Source: Chitinophagaceae bacterium (lineage in GTDB: Bacteria > Bacteroidota > Bacteroidia > Chitinophagales > Chitinophagaceae). From it: a DNA stretch of 56,086 nt. Below are positions 43,751-50,750 of this stretch, piece after piece. Both the position numbers and the translations under genes were made by a program. Under the pieces are notes generated by a model. The model was given only the letters and a program-made list of their open reading frames with translations, searched no databases and had not been told where the DNA came from. Numbering within the stretch: position 1 is the stretch's first letter; each line of letters opens with the position of its first letter. The stretch lies in NCBI GenBank assembly GCA_014879545.1, contig JACSRV010000100.1, positions 1 to 56,086 on the forward strand. Direction: 5' to 3'.

Positions 43751-44296
43751 ATGAATTTTAAAGTAAATATTGATGCCGCTATCGAAGCCTCTGTTTATGT
43801 ATTGAACAGAGTGCCGTCGTGCGATATCCATAAGCTGTTTAAGATTCTCTACTTTGCCGAAAAGGCTCATCTGGCAAAATATGGCCGTCCCATAACTGGA
43901 GACTACTTCGTGGCCATGAAAAACGGACCTGTGCCGTCTTTTGTTTACGATCTCGTCAAATTCGTCAGAGGCGACAAGGCCTACTTTAATATTGGAAAAG
44001 ACGTAGCTAAAGATTTCCAGATAGTTAATGGCATTTACATCGGAACCAACAGAGCCGCCGACACCGACTATCTGGCGGCATCTTCCATTGAATGTCTGGA
44101 AGAGTCTATTGAAATCTGTGCCTCTCTGAACTTTGACGAGCTGACAGAATTATCGCATGATGATGCGTGGATGAAATCTGACACAAACAGTGAAATGAAT
44201 GTGTTGGATATTGCAAGTGCTGCCGGTGCCAATATCGGCATGCTTAGTTACATCCAGAGCAATATGGAAAATCAAAACTCTTTCTCATGGCGATAG
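43751..44296 (+). CDS. Panacea-domain (DUF4065/SocA-like) protein, likely antitoxin
   Basis: 181 residues from the ATG at 43751 (MNFKVNIDAAIEAS). The central segment KLFKILYFAEKAHLAKYGRPITGDYFVAMKNGPVPSFVYDLVKF, read in pieces, contains the hallmarks of Panacea/SocA: helix with YFAEKAHL, then GPVPS. Panacea proteins neutralise varied toxins encoded in the same operon. The next gene overlaps by 10 nt, fitting that layout. Promoter and putative operator touch the start codon. Antitoxin role is inferred from family and context. Confidence 0.85.
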   Translation: MNFKVNIDAAIEASVYVLNRVPSCDIHKLFKILYFAEKAHLAKYGRPITGDYFVAMKNGPVPSFVYDLVKFVRGDKAYFNIGKDVAKDFQIVNGIYIGTNRAADTDYLAASSIECLEESIEICASLNFDELTELSHDDAWMKSDTNSEMNVLDIASAAGANIGMLSYIQSNMENQNSFSWR

Positions 44297-44709
44297 ATGA
44301 CCGCCTTGCAGTAGGTTCTGTACTTTTTGAGTTTGTTACTACCACCATCCCTCCAAAGAACAAATATTACATTGTGGTAGGTATTTCAGGAAATGAAGTG
44401 GCGTTGGGAACCGTTTACATCAATAGTGAGATCAACCCCAATATTTTCAACACCCCCCAATTACGTGGTTATCATATTCCGATAAGCGCTGAAGAGTACC
44501 CTTTCCTGAAATATGACTCGTTTATTGATTGTTCTCACATCGAAGAGCGGTCAGTGTCCGATGTGTTGCAATGTCTTAATAACGACAATAAGAGATACGG
44601 CTACTATGCCTCGATCTCTGCAATAGAATTGGATACCGTTCTTCAAACCCTCGACAATGCGCATACCATTGCACCCGTTGTGAAAAGGAAATTCGGAATC
44701 AGGAAGTAA
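44287..44709 (+). CDS. Panacea-linked partner, candidate toxin
   Basis: 140 residues, ATG at 44287 overlapping the Panacea gene by 10 nt. I recognise no firm family. The N-terminal part (VGSVLFEFVTTTIPPKNKYYIVVGISGNEVALG) is built of short strands as in SH3-like MazF/PemK folds; next comes IPISAEEYPFLKYDSFIDCSHIEE. Charged, no membrane segment, no signal peptide. Context makes it the presumed toxin of a two-gene addiction module, possibly an RNase; this is inference. It is convergent with arfB, 6 nt between the stops. Confidence 0.7.
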   Translation: MAIDDRLAVGSVLFEFVTTTIPPKNKYYIVVGISGNEVALGTVYINSEINPNIFNTPQLRGYHIPISAEEYPFLKYDSFIDCSHIEERSVSDVLQCLNNDNKRYGYYASISAIELDTVLQTLDNAHTIAPVVKRKFGIRK

Positions 44710-44715
44710 CGGCTT

Positions 44716-45114
44716 TTACTCTGCCGATGGTCTGCGGCGCCATTGTTTCTTGGCAGCTTCATGTCTTTTGCTTTCCAACCTTGCTTCCTTCGCCGCCCTG
44801 TTAGGTTTTGTAGCCTTGCGCACCTTGGGTATCACCAGCGCCCGCTCCACCAGCTGCAGCATATTGGCAGTGGCTATTTGTTTGTTCTCCAACTGCGAAC
44901 GGGTCTCGCTGCAGCGCACATGCAAAAAGCCTTCTTTGTTCATGCGGTGCGCCAGTTTCAGCGCTATCCGCTCCTTTTGCGCGTCAGTAAATAGTGTCGA
45001 GGTCGCCACGTGCCACAGCGCCTCCACAAGGGTTTCCACCTTGTTCACATTCTGTCCGCCCTTGCCACCACTGCGTGCGGTGCGGTAAATGATCTCGGTT
45101 GTAAAATCGGTCAT
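44716..45114 (-). CDS. arfB: Peptidyl-tRNA hydrolase ArfB (ribosome rescue)
   Basis: Frees stalled ribosomes by hydrolysing peptidyl-tRNA in the A/P site. 132 residues, normal for ArfB/YaeJ. The catalytic GGQ loop is in SGGKGGQNVNKVET; the basic C-terminal tail (KKQWRRRPSAE, with RAAKEARLESKRHEAAK) inserts into the mRNA channel. It lies 12 nt downstream of mgtE and shares its strand. Confidence 0.94.
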   Translation of the reverse strand: MTDFTTEIIYRTARSGGKGGQNVNKVETLVEALWHVATSTLFTDAQKERIALKLAHRMNKEGFLHVRCSETRSQLENKQIATANMLQLVERALVIPKVRKATKPNRAAKEARLESKRHEAAKKQWRRRPSAE

Positions 45115-45126
45115 GGCGGGCGCTTA

Positions 45127-46497
45127 TCAGATGCCGAGCATGATAGCGGCAATAGTGAAATAAATGACCAGACCTGTAACATCCACCAGCGTGGCCACAA
45201 ACGGTGCCGATGACGTGGCCGGGTCCAGGCGGAAACGTTTCAGTATCATAGGTATCATAGATCCCGTCAGGGTTCCCCATAACACTATCCCTATCACCGA
45301 CAACGATACCGTCACACCCACCATCACCCAGTTGAAGTGGGTACCGTAGTTATACCAGCCCAGGTATTGCCAAATAGCTATCCTTATAAAACCTATGATG
45401 CCGAGAATAGCACCCAACGTGAGGCCCGACAATACTTCGCGGCGCATTACATACCACCAGTCTCGGTAAGAAAGCTCCTTAAGTGCCATCGCGCGGATGA
45501 TCAGCGTTGCTGCCTGCGATCCCGAGTTGCCCCCGCTTGAAATGATAAGCGGTATGAACAGTTGCAAAACTATGGCCTTAGACAGCTCCATCTCAAAGAA
45601 AGCCATGGCTGTTGCTGTGAACAGCTCGCCTATGAACAGTACGATCAGCCAGCCGGCACGTTTCTGTATCATGGTAAAGAAACCCGTCTTCACATACGGA
45701 AGGTCCAGCGATTCCACACCACCAAACTGTTGCATGTCCTTGGTGTCCTTTTCTTCCGCCTCATCTATCACGTCGTCAATGGTCACAACCCCCATCACCA
45801 CATTGTTGCTGTTGGTAACAGGTATGGCCACACGGTCATATTCCTTAAACTTCTGGATGGCGTCGTCTATCGAATCCTGTATTTCCAGTTTCACATAGAA
45901 ACCATCCATTATGTCCTCTATCTTTTTGTTCTGGTCGTTCAGTACCAGCCTGCGTATCGGCAGATCGTCCACCAGCTTCCCGTTGTTGTCCACCACAAAT
46001 ATCACGTTGGCATCGGGCGTGTCCGAGTAAAACCTGCGGATGTGTTCCACGGCCTGCCCCAGCGTCCATTCTTTGCGTACTGTTGTAAAACGGGTATTTA
46101 TCAGTCGGGCCACACTCTGCTCCGGATACCCCAGCAGGTCATAGGTAGCCAGGCGGTTCTTATCGCTCAGCAGGGCCAGGTATTCGGTCACCTCCACCCC
46201 GTCCAGCGAGTCGAAGAAAGACACCCGATCATTCGATTCCAGATTGTTCAGGATGTTCGACCGCTGCGGACCCGGCAATTCCTCCATGATACCCAGTTGT
46301 ATCACGTGGTCAAAAAAGGAAAACGTCTTTACTTTGAGATCATCGGGCAGGGCTACAAACACATTGATAGCCTCCTCGTTGGTGAACGATTGCAATAAAC
46401 GGGCTACCTCAGCCGGAAAATCTTCATCTCCGCTGTGGCGCAGCAACTCGGTAAGGTCGCCCTCCAGAATATTCTCCCTCAGTTCCTCTGCCAGCAT
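45127..46497 (-). CDS. mgtE: Magnesium transporter MgtE
   Basis: A Mg2+ channel of the inner membrane, 456 residues. N-domain of helical repeats (residues 1-130), two CBS domains (about 135-255: FTTVRKEWTLGQAVEHIRR, then IQDSIDDAIQKFKEYDRVAIPV), then five membrane helices with the pore motif ISSGGNSGSQ and DPATSSAPFVATLVDVTGL, which carries the Mg2+-binding aspartate. Complete. Likely operon with arfB. Confidence 0.96.
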   Translation of the reverse strand: MLAEELRENILEGDLTELLRHSGDEDFPAEVARLLQSFTNEEAINVFVALPDDLKVKTFSFFDHVIQLGIMEELPGPQRSNILNNLESNDRVSFFDSLDGVEVTEYLALLSDKNRLATYDLLGYPEQSVARLINTRFTTVRKEWTLGQAVEHIRRFYSDTPDANVIFVVDNNGKLVDDLPIRRLVLNDQNKKIEDIMDGFYVKLEIQDSIDDAIQKFKEYDRVAIPVTNSNNVVMGVVTIDDVIDEAEEKDTKDMQQFGGVESLDLPYVKTGFFTMIQKRAGWLIVLFIGELFTATAMAFFEMELSKAIVLQLFIPLIISSGGNSGSQAATLIIRAMALKELSYRDWWYVMRREVLSGLTLGAILGIIGFIRIAIWQYLGWYNYGTHFNWVMVGVTVSLSVIGIVLWGTLTGSMIPMILKRFRLDPATSSAPFVATLVDVTGLVIYFTIAAIMLGI

Positions 46498-46647
46498 TGC
46501 CGCTCATGTGTTTTAGATTTAGACCCCGAAGCCGCATTTTCAGGTATGCGCGCTCCTGCAAAAAAGCACGCAAAGGTACTTCAATTATGCCAAGATGCAC
46601 CTACTAACGGCCACCCGGCATTAAATTTATGTGAAGAACCCTTAGGT

Positions 46648-47058
46648 CTACTTACGCTGTGCGCGCCATGCGGTCAGGTCCATCAGGCTATCCTTCACCA
46701 CATCGTAGTACATTATTTCATACGAAGTCTGCTTCAGGAAGAAGTTGTACAGCTCGGCATACTCGCCGCCAACAGGCTCATGCACCTTCACCCAGTAATA
46801 CGGTATCGACTCATCGGGTTTTCGGTGTAGTTCAAAACGCACCTTCTGTTTGCCGCGGGTGCGTGCGTTCACTTCCTGCATCTTGGCTTGCACCTCCGGC
46901 AGATCGGTCACCCGCTTCACTATATTGTTCTCGCGCGATGATATGTCCGCTCGTTCACCATTATCCCTGCGCGACTGGGCCATCGCTTCGGTAGTGCAGC
47001 AACAGACTGCCAGAACCAATGCCGCCAAACCTGTTTTTATAGTCAAAAGGTGTTTCAT
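46648..47058 (-). CDS. Exported protein of unknown function
   Basis: 136 residues from the ATG at 47058 (MKHLLTIKTGLAALVLAVCCC...AMAQ signal). The mature part has many charged residues and ends with LYNFFLKQTSYEIMYYDVVKDSLMDLTAWRAQ, a compact alpha/beta domain I cannot name. The promoter at 47078-47106 supports this start. Divergent from the lipoprotein gene at 47158. Periplasmic. Confidence 0.8.
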   Translation of the reverse strand: MKHLLTIKTGLAALVLAVCCCTTEAMAQSRRDNGERADISSRENNIVKRVTDLPEVQAKMQEVNARTRGKQKVRFELHRKPDESIPYYWVKVHEPVGGEYAELYNFFLKQTSYEIMYYDVVKDSLMDLTAWRAQRK

Positions 47059-47077
47059 GAAAATGGTATTAATGGCA

Positions 47078-47106
47078 GAAAGATAGTGTTTATTGTAGTA
47101 AAACAA
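47078..47106 (-). promoter_or_regulatory. Promoter of the exported-protein gene at 46648
   Basis: On the minus strand TTG (47104-47106), 18-nt gap, TATCTTTC (47078-47085; one mismatch to TAnnTTTG). The ATG lies 19 nt downstream. Confidence 0.6.
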
Positions 47107-47157
47107 ACCCAAACACATGAAGATTGATTGTCAATTGTTTCGTAACTTTCAACTCTT

Positions 47158-47874
47158 ATGAAAAGATCCGCCCTGTTTGTCTTTTTCCTTCTTGTCGTTT
47201 TAGCATCTTCCTCATGCCGGCGCAAACCTGTCGCAGAGGTTTTGCCTCCCATCGATACCGTGGTCGCGGTGCCACCCGATAGCTCGTTGAAAGATTTTAG
47301 ATTCATTCCGGCCACCAATGCCCGATGGGTCGTCAAGATGCGAGGCATTTCCTACTACGACAACACACTCGGTTGGTACATATACGATTCCGCCTATTTC
47401 AAGACCACCACCATTGTTGCAACCACCGAAACCACGATACACCAATCGCGCAACTATCAGGTGTTCAAATTCAGCACCCTCTATTACGGCCAATGGTGGC
47501 CACACACCGATACCGGCTTCATCTACCTGCGCGATGACCCCGCCAGCCAACGGGTATACGCCTGGGTGCAGACAATGAATGTTACCTACCCCAACGAAAC
47601 AATACTGGTTGACTACAGCCTGAAAACGGGAGACACCACCGGTTACAGCGGCGGTGCTGTGGTTTCCATAGTTGCTATCGACAGTTTCCCGGTTGCCGGC
47701 CAATACCTCAAACGCTGGCTCGAAAGTAAAACCGGAGGCAAGAGTTATTTCAAACAATCTTTCGGCGTCGGCAACCGCACAGGCATCCTTCCGTGGGTGC
47801 TGTCCGCCTCCTCCGGAGAGAGATTAGTCTCCACCGATTTCTACTACAAGAACGATAGTGTGCATATTGAGTAG
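47158..47874 (+). CDS. Lipoprotein of unknown function
   Basis: 238 residues. Signal MKRSALFVFFLLVVLASSSC with lipobox cysteine at residue 20. The mature part is beta-rich with aromatic strands (FKTTTIVATTETTIHQSRNYQVFKFSTLYYGQW) and short turns, ending DFYYKNDSVHIE. A TAACTTTC box (47143-47150) lies 7 nt before the ATG, with TTG 16 nt further up. No family recognised. Confidence 0.8.
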   Translation: MKRSALFVFFLLVVLASSSCRRKPVAEVLPPIDTVVAVPPDSSLKDFRFIPATNARWVVKMRGISYYDNTLGWYIYDSAYFKTTTIVATTETTIHQSRNYQVFKFSTLYYGQWWPHTDTGFIYLRDDPASQRVYAWVQTMNVTYPNETILVDYSLKTGDTTGYSGGAVVSIVAIDSFPVAGQYLKRWLESKTGGKSYFKQSFGVGNRTGILPWVLSASSGERLVSTDFYYKNDSVHIE

Positions 47875-47901
47875 GGAGTTTCTTACTGTTGTAATTGGGT
47901 T

Positions 47902-49224
47902 TTATCTATCGGTGTTCACCGATCTCACCAGCTCTTCAAATTTCTCAGACCTTATAAAACCATTTTTCTTTTTGTCAAGATCTATCAACGATAAGTATCC
48001 CATTTCCACAAGATGCATCAGGTTCTTTCTGGCTGCTACAGTGGATACTGCCAATCTGTTCTCCGCTTCTTTTGATGTAAGCATCAAAGCCGGCTCTTTA
48101 TAGAACCATTCCAGAATAAGTGCCTGCTTGTACGTTATGCTGTCTATTTTCATGAAGTTAGACAGTTTCATTTTTTCCTCGTTCTTCCGCTGTATGTAAG
48201 ACCGCAACTCTTCAAACGAAAGTTTCATCGTTTTAAGGTTGAACAATATGAAGTAGGTGAGGTCGTGATCGTCTATCTCCGTGTATTGGTATGCCCTTGC
48301 ATACTGCGCTTTGGCGCGCAATATCAGCCTGGATATGGAAAGATATTCTGTCAGCCAATATCCTTTGCGCAGCAGATACCAATAAAACAGCGCTCTCGCC
48401 GTTCTTCCGTTTCCATCGGCAAATGGGTGAATGTATCCTATCATAAAATGAATGATACAACCCTTTATCAGCGGATGAATGAATTGATCGTCATTGTCCT
48501 CATTAAAGAACACATACAGGTCATTCAGCAGCGCGTCTATCTCCACCACGTCCGGCGGATGGTGTACCACTTCTCCTGTTGCCGCGTCTATCACGTCTAT
48601 ATCATTATCGGCTCTGAAAGCCCCTTCCTCCGATGCCGCAACCATGGTGTTGGCGGTGACCAGTTTATGAAGGGCCAGCAGATTTTCTTTGTTCAACGGC
48701 TCCGCTTTTATCTCTAAGATCTTCTGGATGGTCACGTAATTATTCATGATCATCTGCTCAGACTTGTTAGTGGGTTTGGCATTTTTTCGCAGCATCTCCT
48801 TGGCTTTCTGCCGGGTAGTTGCCGCCCCCTCTATCTGGCTCGATGCGATAGCCTCTTCCATTATGGAGCTGATGAGGTACCGGTTCTTATCCTCTCTCGA
48901 TACTATTGAAGTAGATTCAAGACTACCCCCTATATTCAGATCAAGGAAATGCAGGTATCCCTGCAGCATATCATTCACCGTCCACCTGAACTGATAACCG
49001 CCAAACTTCAAATGGGTGTAGCCCCCCATTCTTTTCAGTTTGGCCATCATCCATATATCTTCTGCCGGTATGTCTCCAACGGGCTTGTGTTTTACCTTAT
49101 CCCAGAAATTATACTGCTCATGTATCTCCGATAAAACCTTTTGCGCGGCTTCATTCCCGGCTATAGAAGCATACTTGCTTAATATGGCCGGGTTAAATAC
49201 AGGAGCTCTTTCCAACTTTCTCAT
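47902..49224 (-). CDS. Fic-family AMPylase-like protein 3 with C-terminal winged helix
   Basis: About 440 residues from the ATG at 49224 (MRKLERAPVFNPAIL). A longer version starting at 49272 (MRNFLSKFPIISKSGE) is possible but its first residues are encoded by the operator repeat. Inhibitory motif SSQIEG, catalytic loop HPFADGNGRTARA, then a long helical region. The C-terminus (LMLTSKEAENRLAVSTVAARKNLMHLVEMGYL) is a winged helix. All key residues are present. It differs from Fic 1 and 2 in length and N-terminus. It stands alone between a lipoprotein and metH. Confidence 0.92.
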   Translation of the reverse strand: MRKLERAPVFNPAILSKYASIAGNEAAQKVLSEIHEQYNFWDKVKHKPVGDIPAEDIWMMAKLKRMGGYTHLKFGGYQFRWTVNDMLQGYLHFLDLNIGGSLESTSIVSREDKNRYLISSIMEEAIASSQIEGAATTRQKAKEMLRKNAKPTNKSEQMIMNNYVTIQKILEIKAEPLNKENLLALHKLVTANTMVAASEEGAFRADNDIDVIDAATGEVVHHPPDVVEIDALLNDLYVFFNEDNDDQFIHPLIKGCIIHFMIGYIHPFADGNGRTARALFYWYLLRKGYWLTEYLSISRLILRAKAQYARAYQYTEIDDHDLTYFILFNLKTMKLSFEELRSYIQRKNEEKMKLSNFMKIDSITYKQALILEWFYKEPALMLTSKEAENRLAVSTVAARKNLMHLVEMGYLSLIDLDKKKNGFIRSEKFEELVRSVNTDR

Positions 49225-49242
49225 TTCACCACTTTTGGAAAT

Positions 49243-49276
49243 TATTGGAAACTTTGACAAAAAGTTTCTCATTTTT
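49243..49276. promoter_or_regulatory. Fic-3 operator repeat, copy 1
   Basis: The 34-bp repeat contains the inverted repeat GAAACTTT-GACAA-AAAGTTTC (49248-49268). Its reverse complement encodes an ATG (MRNFLSKFP), so the repeat itself can act as a decoy start codon. It begins 18 nt upstream of the preferred fic-3 ATG. Confidence 0.78.
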
Positions 49277-49295
49277 CAACACGAAAATAGCAAAC

Positions 49296-49329
49296 TATTG
49301 GAAACTTTGACAAAAAGTTTCTCATTTTT
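49296..49329. promoter_or_regulatory. Fic-3 operator repeat, copy 2
   Basis: An exact 34-bp direct copy of the repeat at 49243-49276, shifted by 53 bp (about five helical turns). It carries the same GAAACTTT/AAAGTTTC inverted repeat (49301-49321). Confidence 0.78.
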
Positions 49330-49473
49330 TCGCAAACCGGGGGCAACGATTGTTGCGGAGTAAAAAGTACCATATACCGCAGGTTACATATCATACCTAC
49401 AAAACGTACTACCATAAAACTATCTTTTGCCGGTTTTGGCGCACGGTTGTAACTTGTATAGTGGATCAGGAAA

Positions 49474-49644
49474 ATGGAGCAATTTGGCTTGTATGATAAT
49501 TTTATTTCACTTCTCACTTGGGAAGCGGATGAGAAGAAGTGCGCAATTTTTGCGCAGTTTTGGGAAGTACAATTGCACGGATCACGGCCATTTTCATTGA
49601 TTATCAATAAAAACCTTCGCAGAAGAAAAATTGCTGCGCAGTGA
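49474..49644 (+). CDS. Possible small ORF, 56 residues
   Basis: An open frame beginning MEQFGLYDNFISLLTWEADE and ending NLRRRKIAAQ, with a plausible mix of hydrophobic and charged residues. It is too short for the supplied track and no promoter box is obvious. The inverted repeats TGCGCAA and ACTTCTCACT fall inside it, so it may be only a by-product of repeat sequence. Kept as a candidate, not a firm gene. Confidence 0.25.
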   Translation: MEQFGLYDNFISLLTWEADEKKCAIFAQFWEVQLHGSRPFSLIINKNLRRRKIAAQ

Positions 49645-49699
49645 GAAGTTCCCTGACCATCTATACTCTTTTTAACCTTTACTCAATTGCCCTATTCAC

Positions 49700-49707
49700 T
49701 ACCTTTG
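49700..49707 (+). promoter_or_regulatory. metH -7 box, leaderless-type placement
   Basis: TACCTTTG followed by TTGC and the ATG at 49712. Upstream TTT at 49678-49680 sits 19 nt away, a degenerate -33 element. Confidence 0.6.
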
Positions 49708-49711
49708 TTGC

Positions 49712-50737
49712 ATGAATACAGATAGTAAACTGAGGAAACTGCTGAACGAGCGTATTTTGATCATCGATGGCGCCATGGGTACCATGATACAACGCTACAA
49801 ACTGAACGAGGCCGATTACCGCGGCGACCGTTTCAAAGATTGGCATACCGATGTGAAAGGAAATAACGACCTGCTCTGTATCACCCGCCCCGACATCATC
49901 AAGGCGATCCATAAAGAATACCTTGCCGCCGGGGCCAACATCATCGAGACCAACACCTTCAACGGTCAGCGTGTATCCATGGCAGATTATGACATGCAAC
50001 ACCTGTCTGCCGAAATTAATGCCGCTGCTGCTCGCGTAGCTCGCGAGGCCATTGAAGAATATGGCCGCGAGACCGGCACCGATGTGAGCGACCGCTTTGT
50101 AGCCGGCGCCATAGGGCCTATGAATAAAACACTGTCGCTGTCGCCCGATGTGAACAACCCGGGTTACCGCGCCATCACCTTCGACGAAGTTGCCGATGCC
50201 TACTACGAACAGATACAGGCGCTGGTAGAGAACGGCACCGACATATTGCTTATCGAAACGATCTTCGATACGCTGAATGCCAAAGCCGCTATCTATGCGG
50301 TGAACAAATACTTCCGCGATACCAACCGCGAAAAACTTCCGGTAATGATCTCCGGCACCATCACCGATGCCTCCGGTCGCACCCTCAGCGGACAAACATT
50401 GGAAGCGTTCTATATTTCTGTCATGCACGCCAACCCCATCAGCATCGGTCTGAACTGCGCGCTGGGAGCTGCCGAGATGCGCCCGCACGTGGAAGAACTG
50501 TCTGACCTGGCAGCTTGCTATGTAAGTGCATATCCTAACGCCGGCCTGCCAAACGCCATGGGCGAATATGACGAAACGCCGGAACAGACCGCCGCCATTG
50601 TGGCCGAGTGGGCTAAGGAAGGTTGGGTGAACATGCTGGGTGGCTGCTGCGGCACCACTCCGCCACACATTGCTGCCATCGCAAAAGCTGTAAAGGGTAT
50701 TGCACCTCGTCCGCTTCCGGTACTTGCCGAAATGTAA
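49712..50737 (+). CDS. metH: MetH N-terminal homocysteine-binding module (split methionine synthase)
   Basis: Carries the homocysteine S-methyltransferase domain of B12-dependent methionine synthase: [39 protein letters not shown], and the zinc ligands in GLNCALG and [11 protein letters not shown]. 341 residues, then a proper stop; the folate- and cobalamin-binding parts (about 900 further residues in fused MetH) are absent. Split metH genes are usual in several Bacteroidota, but the second half normally follows and here does not. Its cobalamin would need the adenosyl-independent B12 supply; the adenosyltransferase at 1074 is a separate branch. Confidence 0.93.
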   Translation: MNTDSKLRKLLNERILIIDGAMGTMIQRYKLNEADYRGDRFKDWHTDVKGNNDLLCITRPDIIKAIHKEYLAAGANIIETNTFNGQRVSMADYDMQHLSAEINAAAARVAREAIEEYGRETGTDVSDRFVAGAIGPMNKTLSLSPDVNNPGYRAITFDEVADAYYEQIQALVENGTDILLIETIFDTLNAKAAIYAVNKYFRDTNREKLPVMISGTITDASGRTLSGQTLEAFYISVMHANPISIGLNCALGAAEMRPHVEELSDLAACYVSAYPNAGLPNAMGEYDETPEQTAAIVAEWAKEGWVNMLGGCCGTTPPHIAAIAKAVKGIAPRPLPVLAEM

Positions 50738-50750
50738 TAATGTTGCCGTC

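Larger units (their letters stand above)
49225..49711. other. Fic-3/metH intergenic region with repeats
   Basis: 487 bp. It holds the fic-3 operator repeats (49243-49329), a possible 56-residue ORF (49474-49644), a palindrome TGCGCAA-TTT-TTGCGCA (49540-49556), and the inverted pair ACTTCTCACT (49509-49518) and AGTGAGAAGT (49640-49649). The last part is the metH promoter. Confidence 0.5.

Noticed and set aside
49269-49607. 112-residue minus-strand ORF ending in MRNFLSKFPIV
   Set aside because: Lies in the operator repeats and the gap before metH; the homology-like end is only the repeat sequence.
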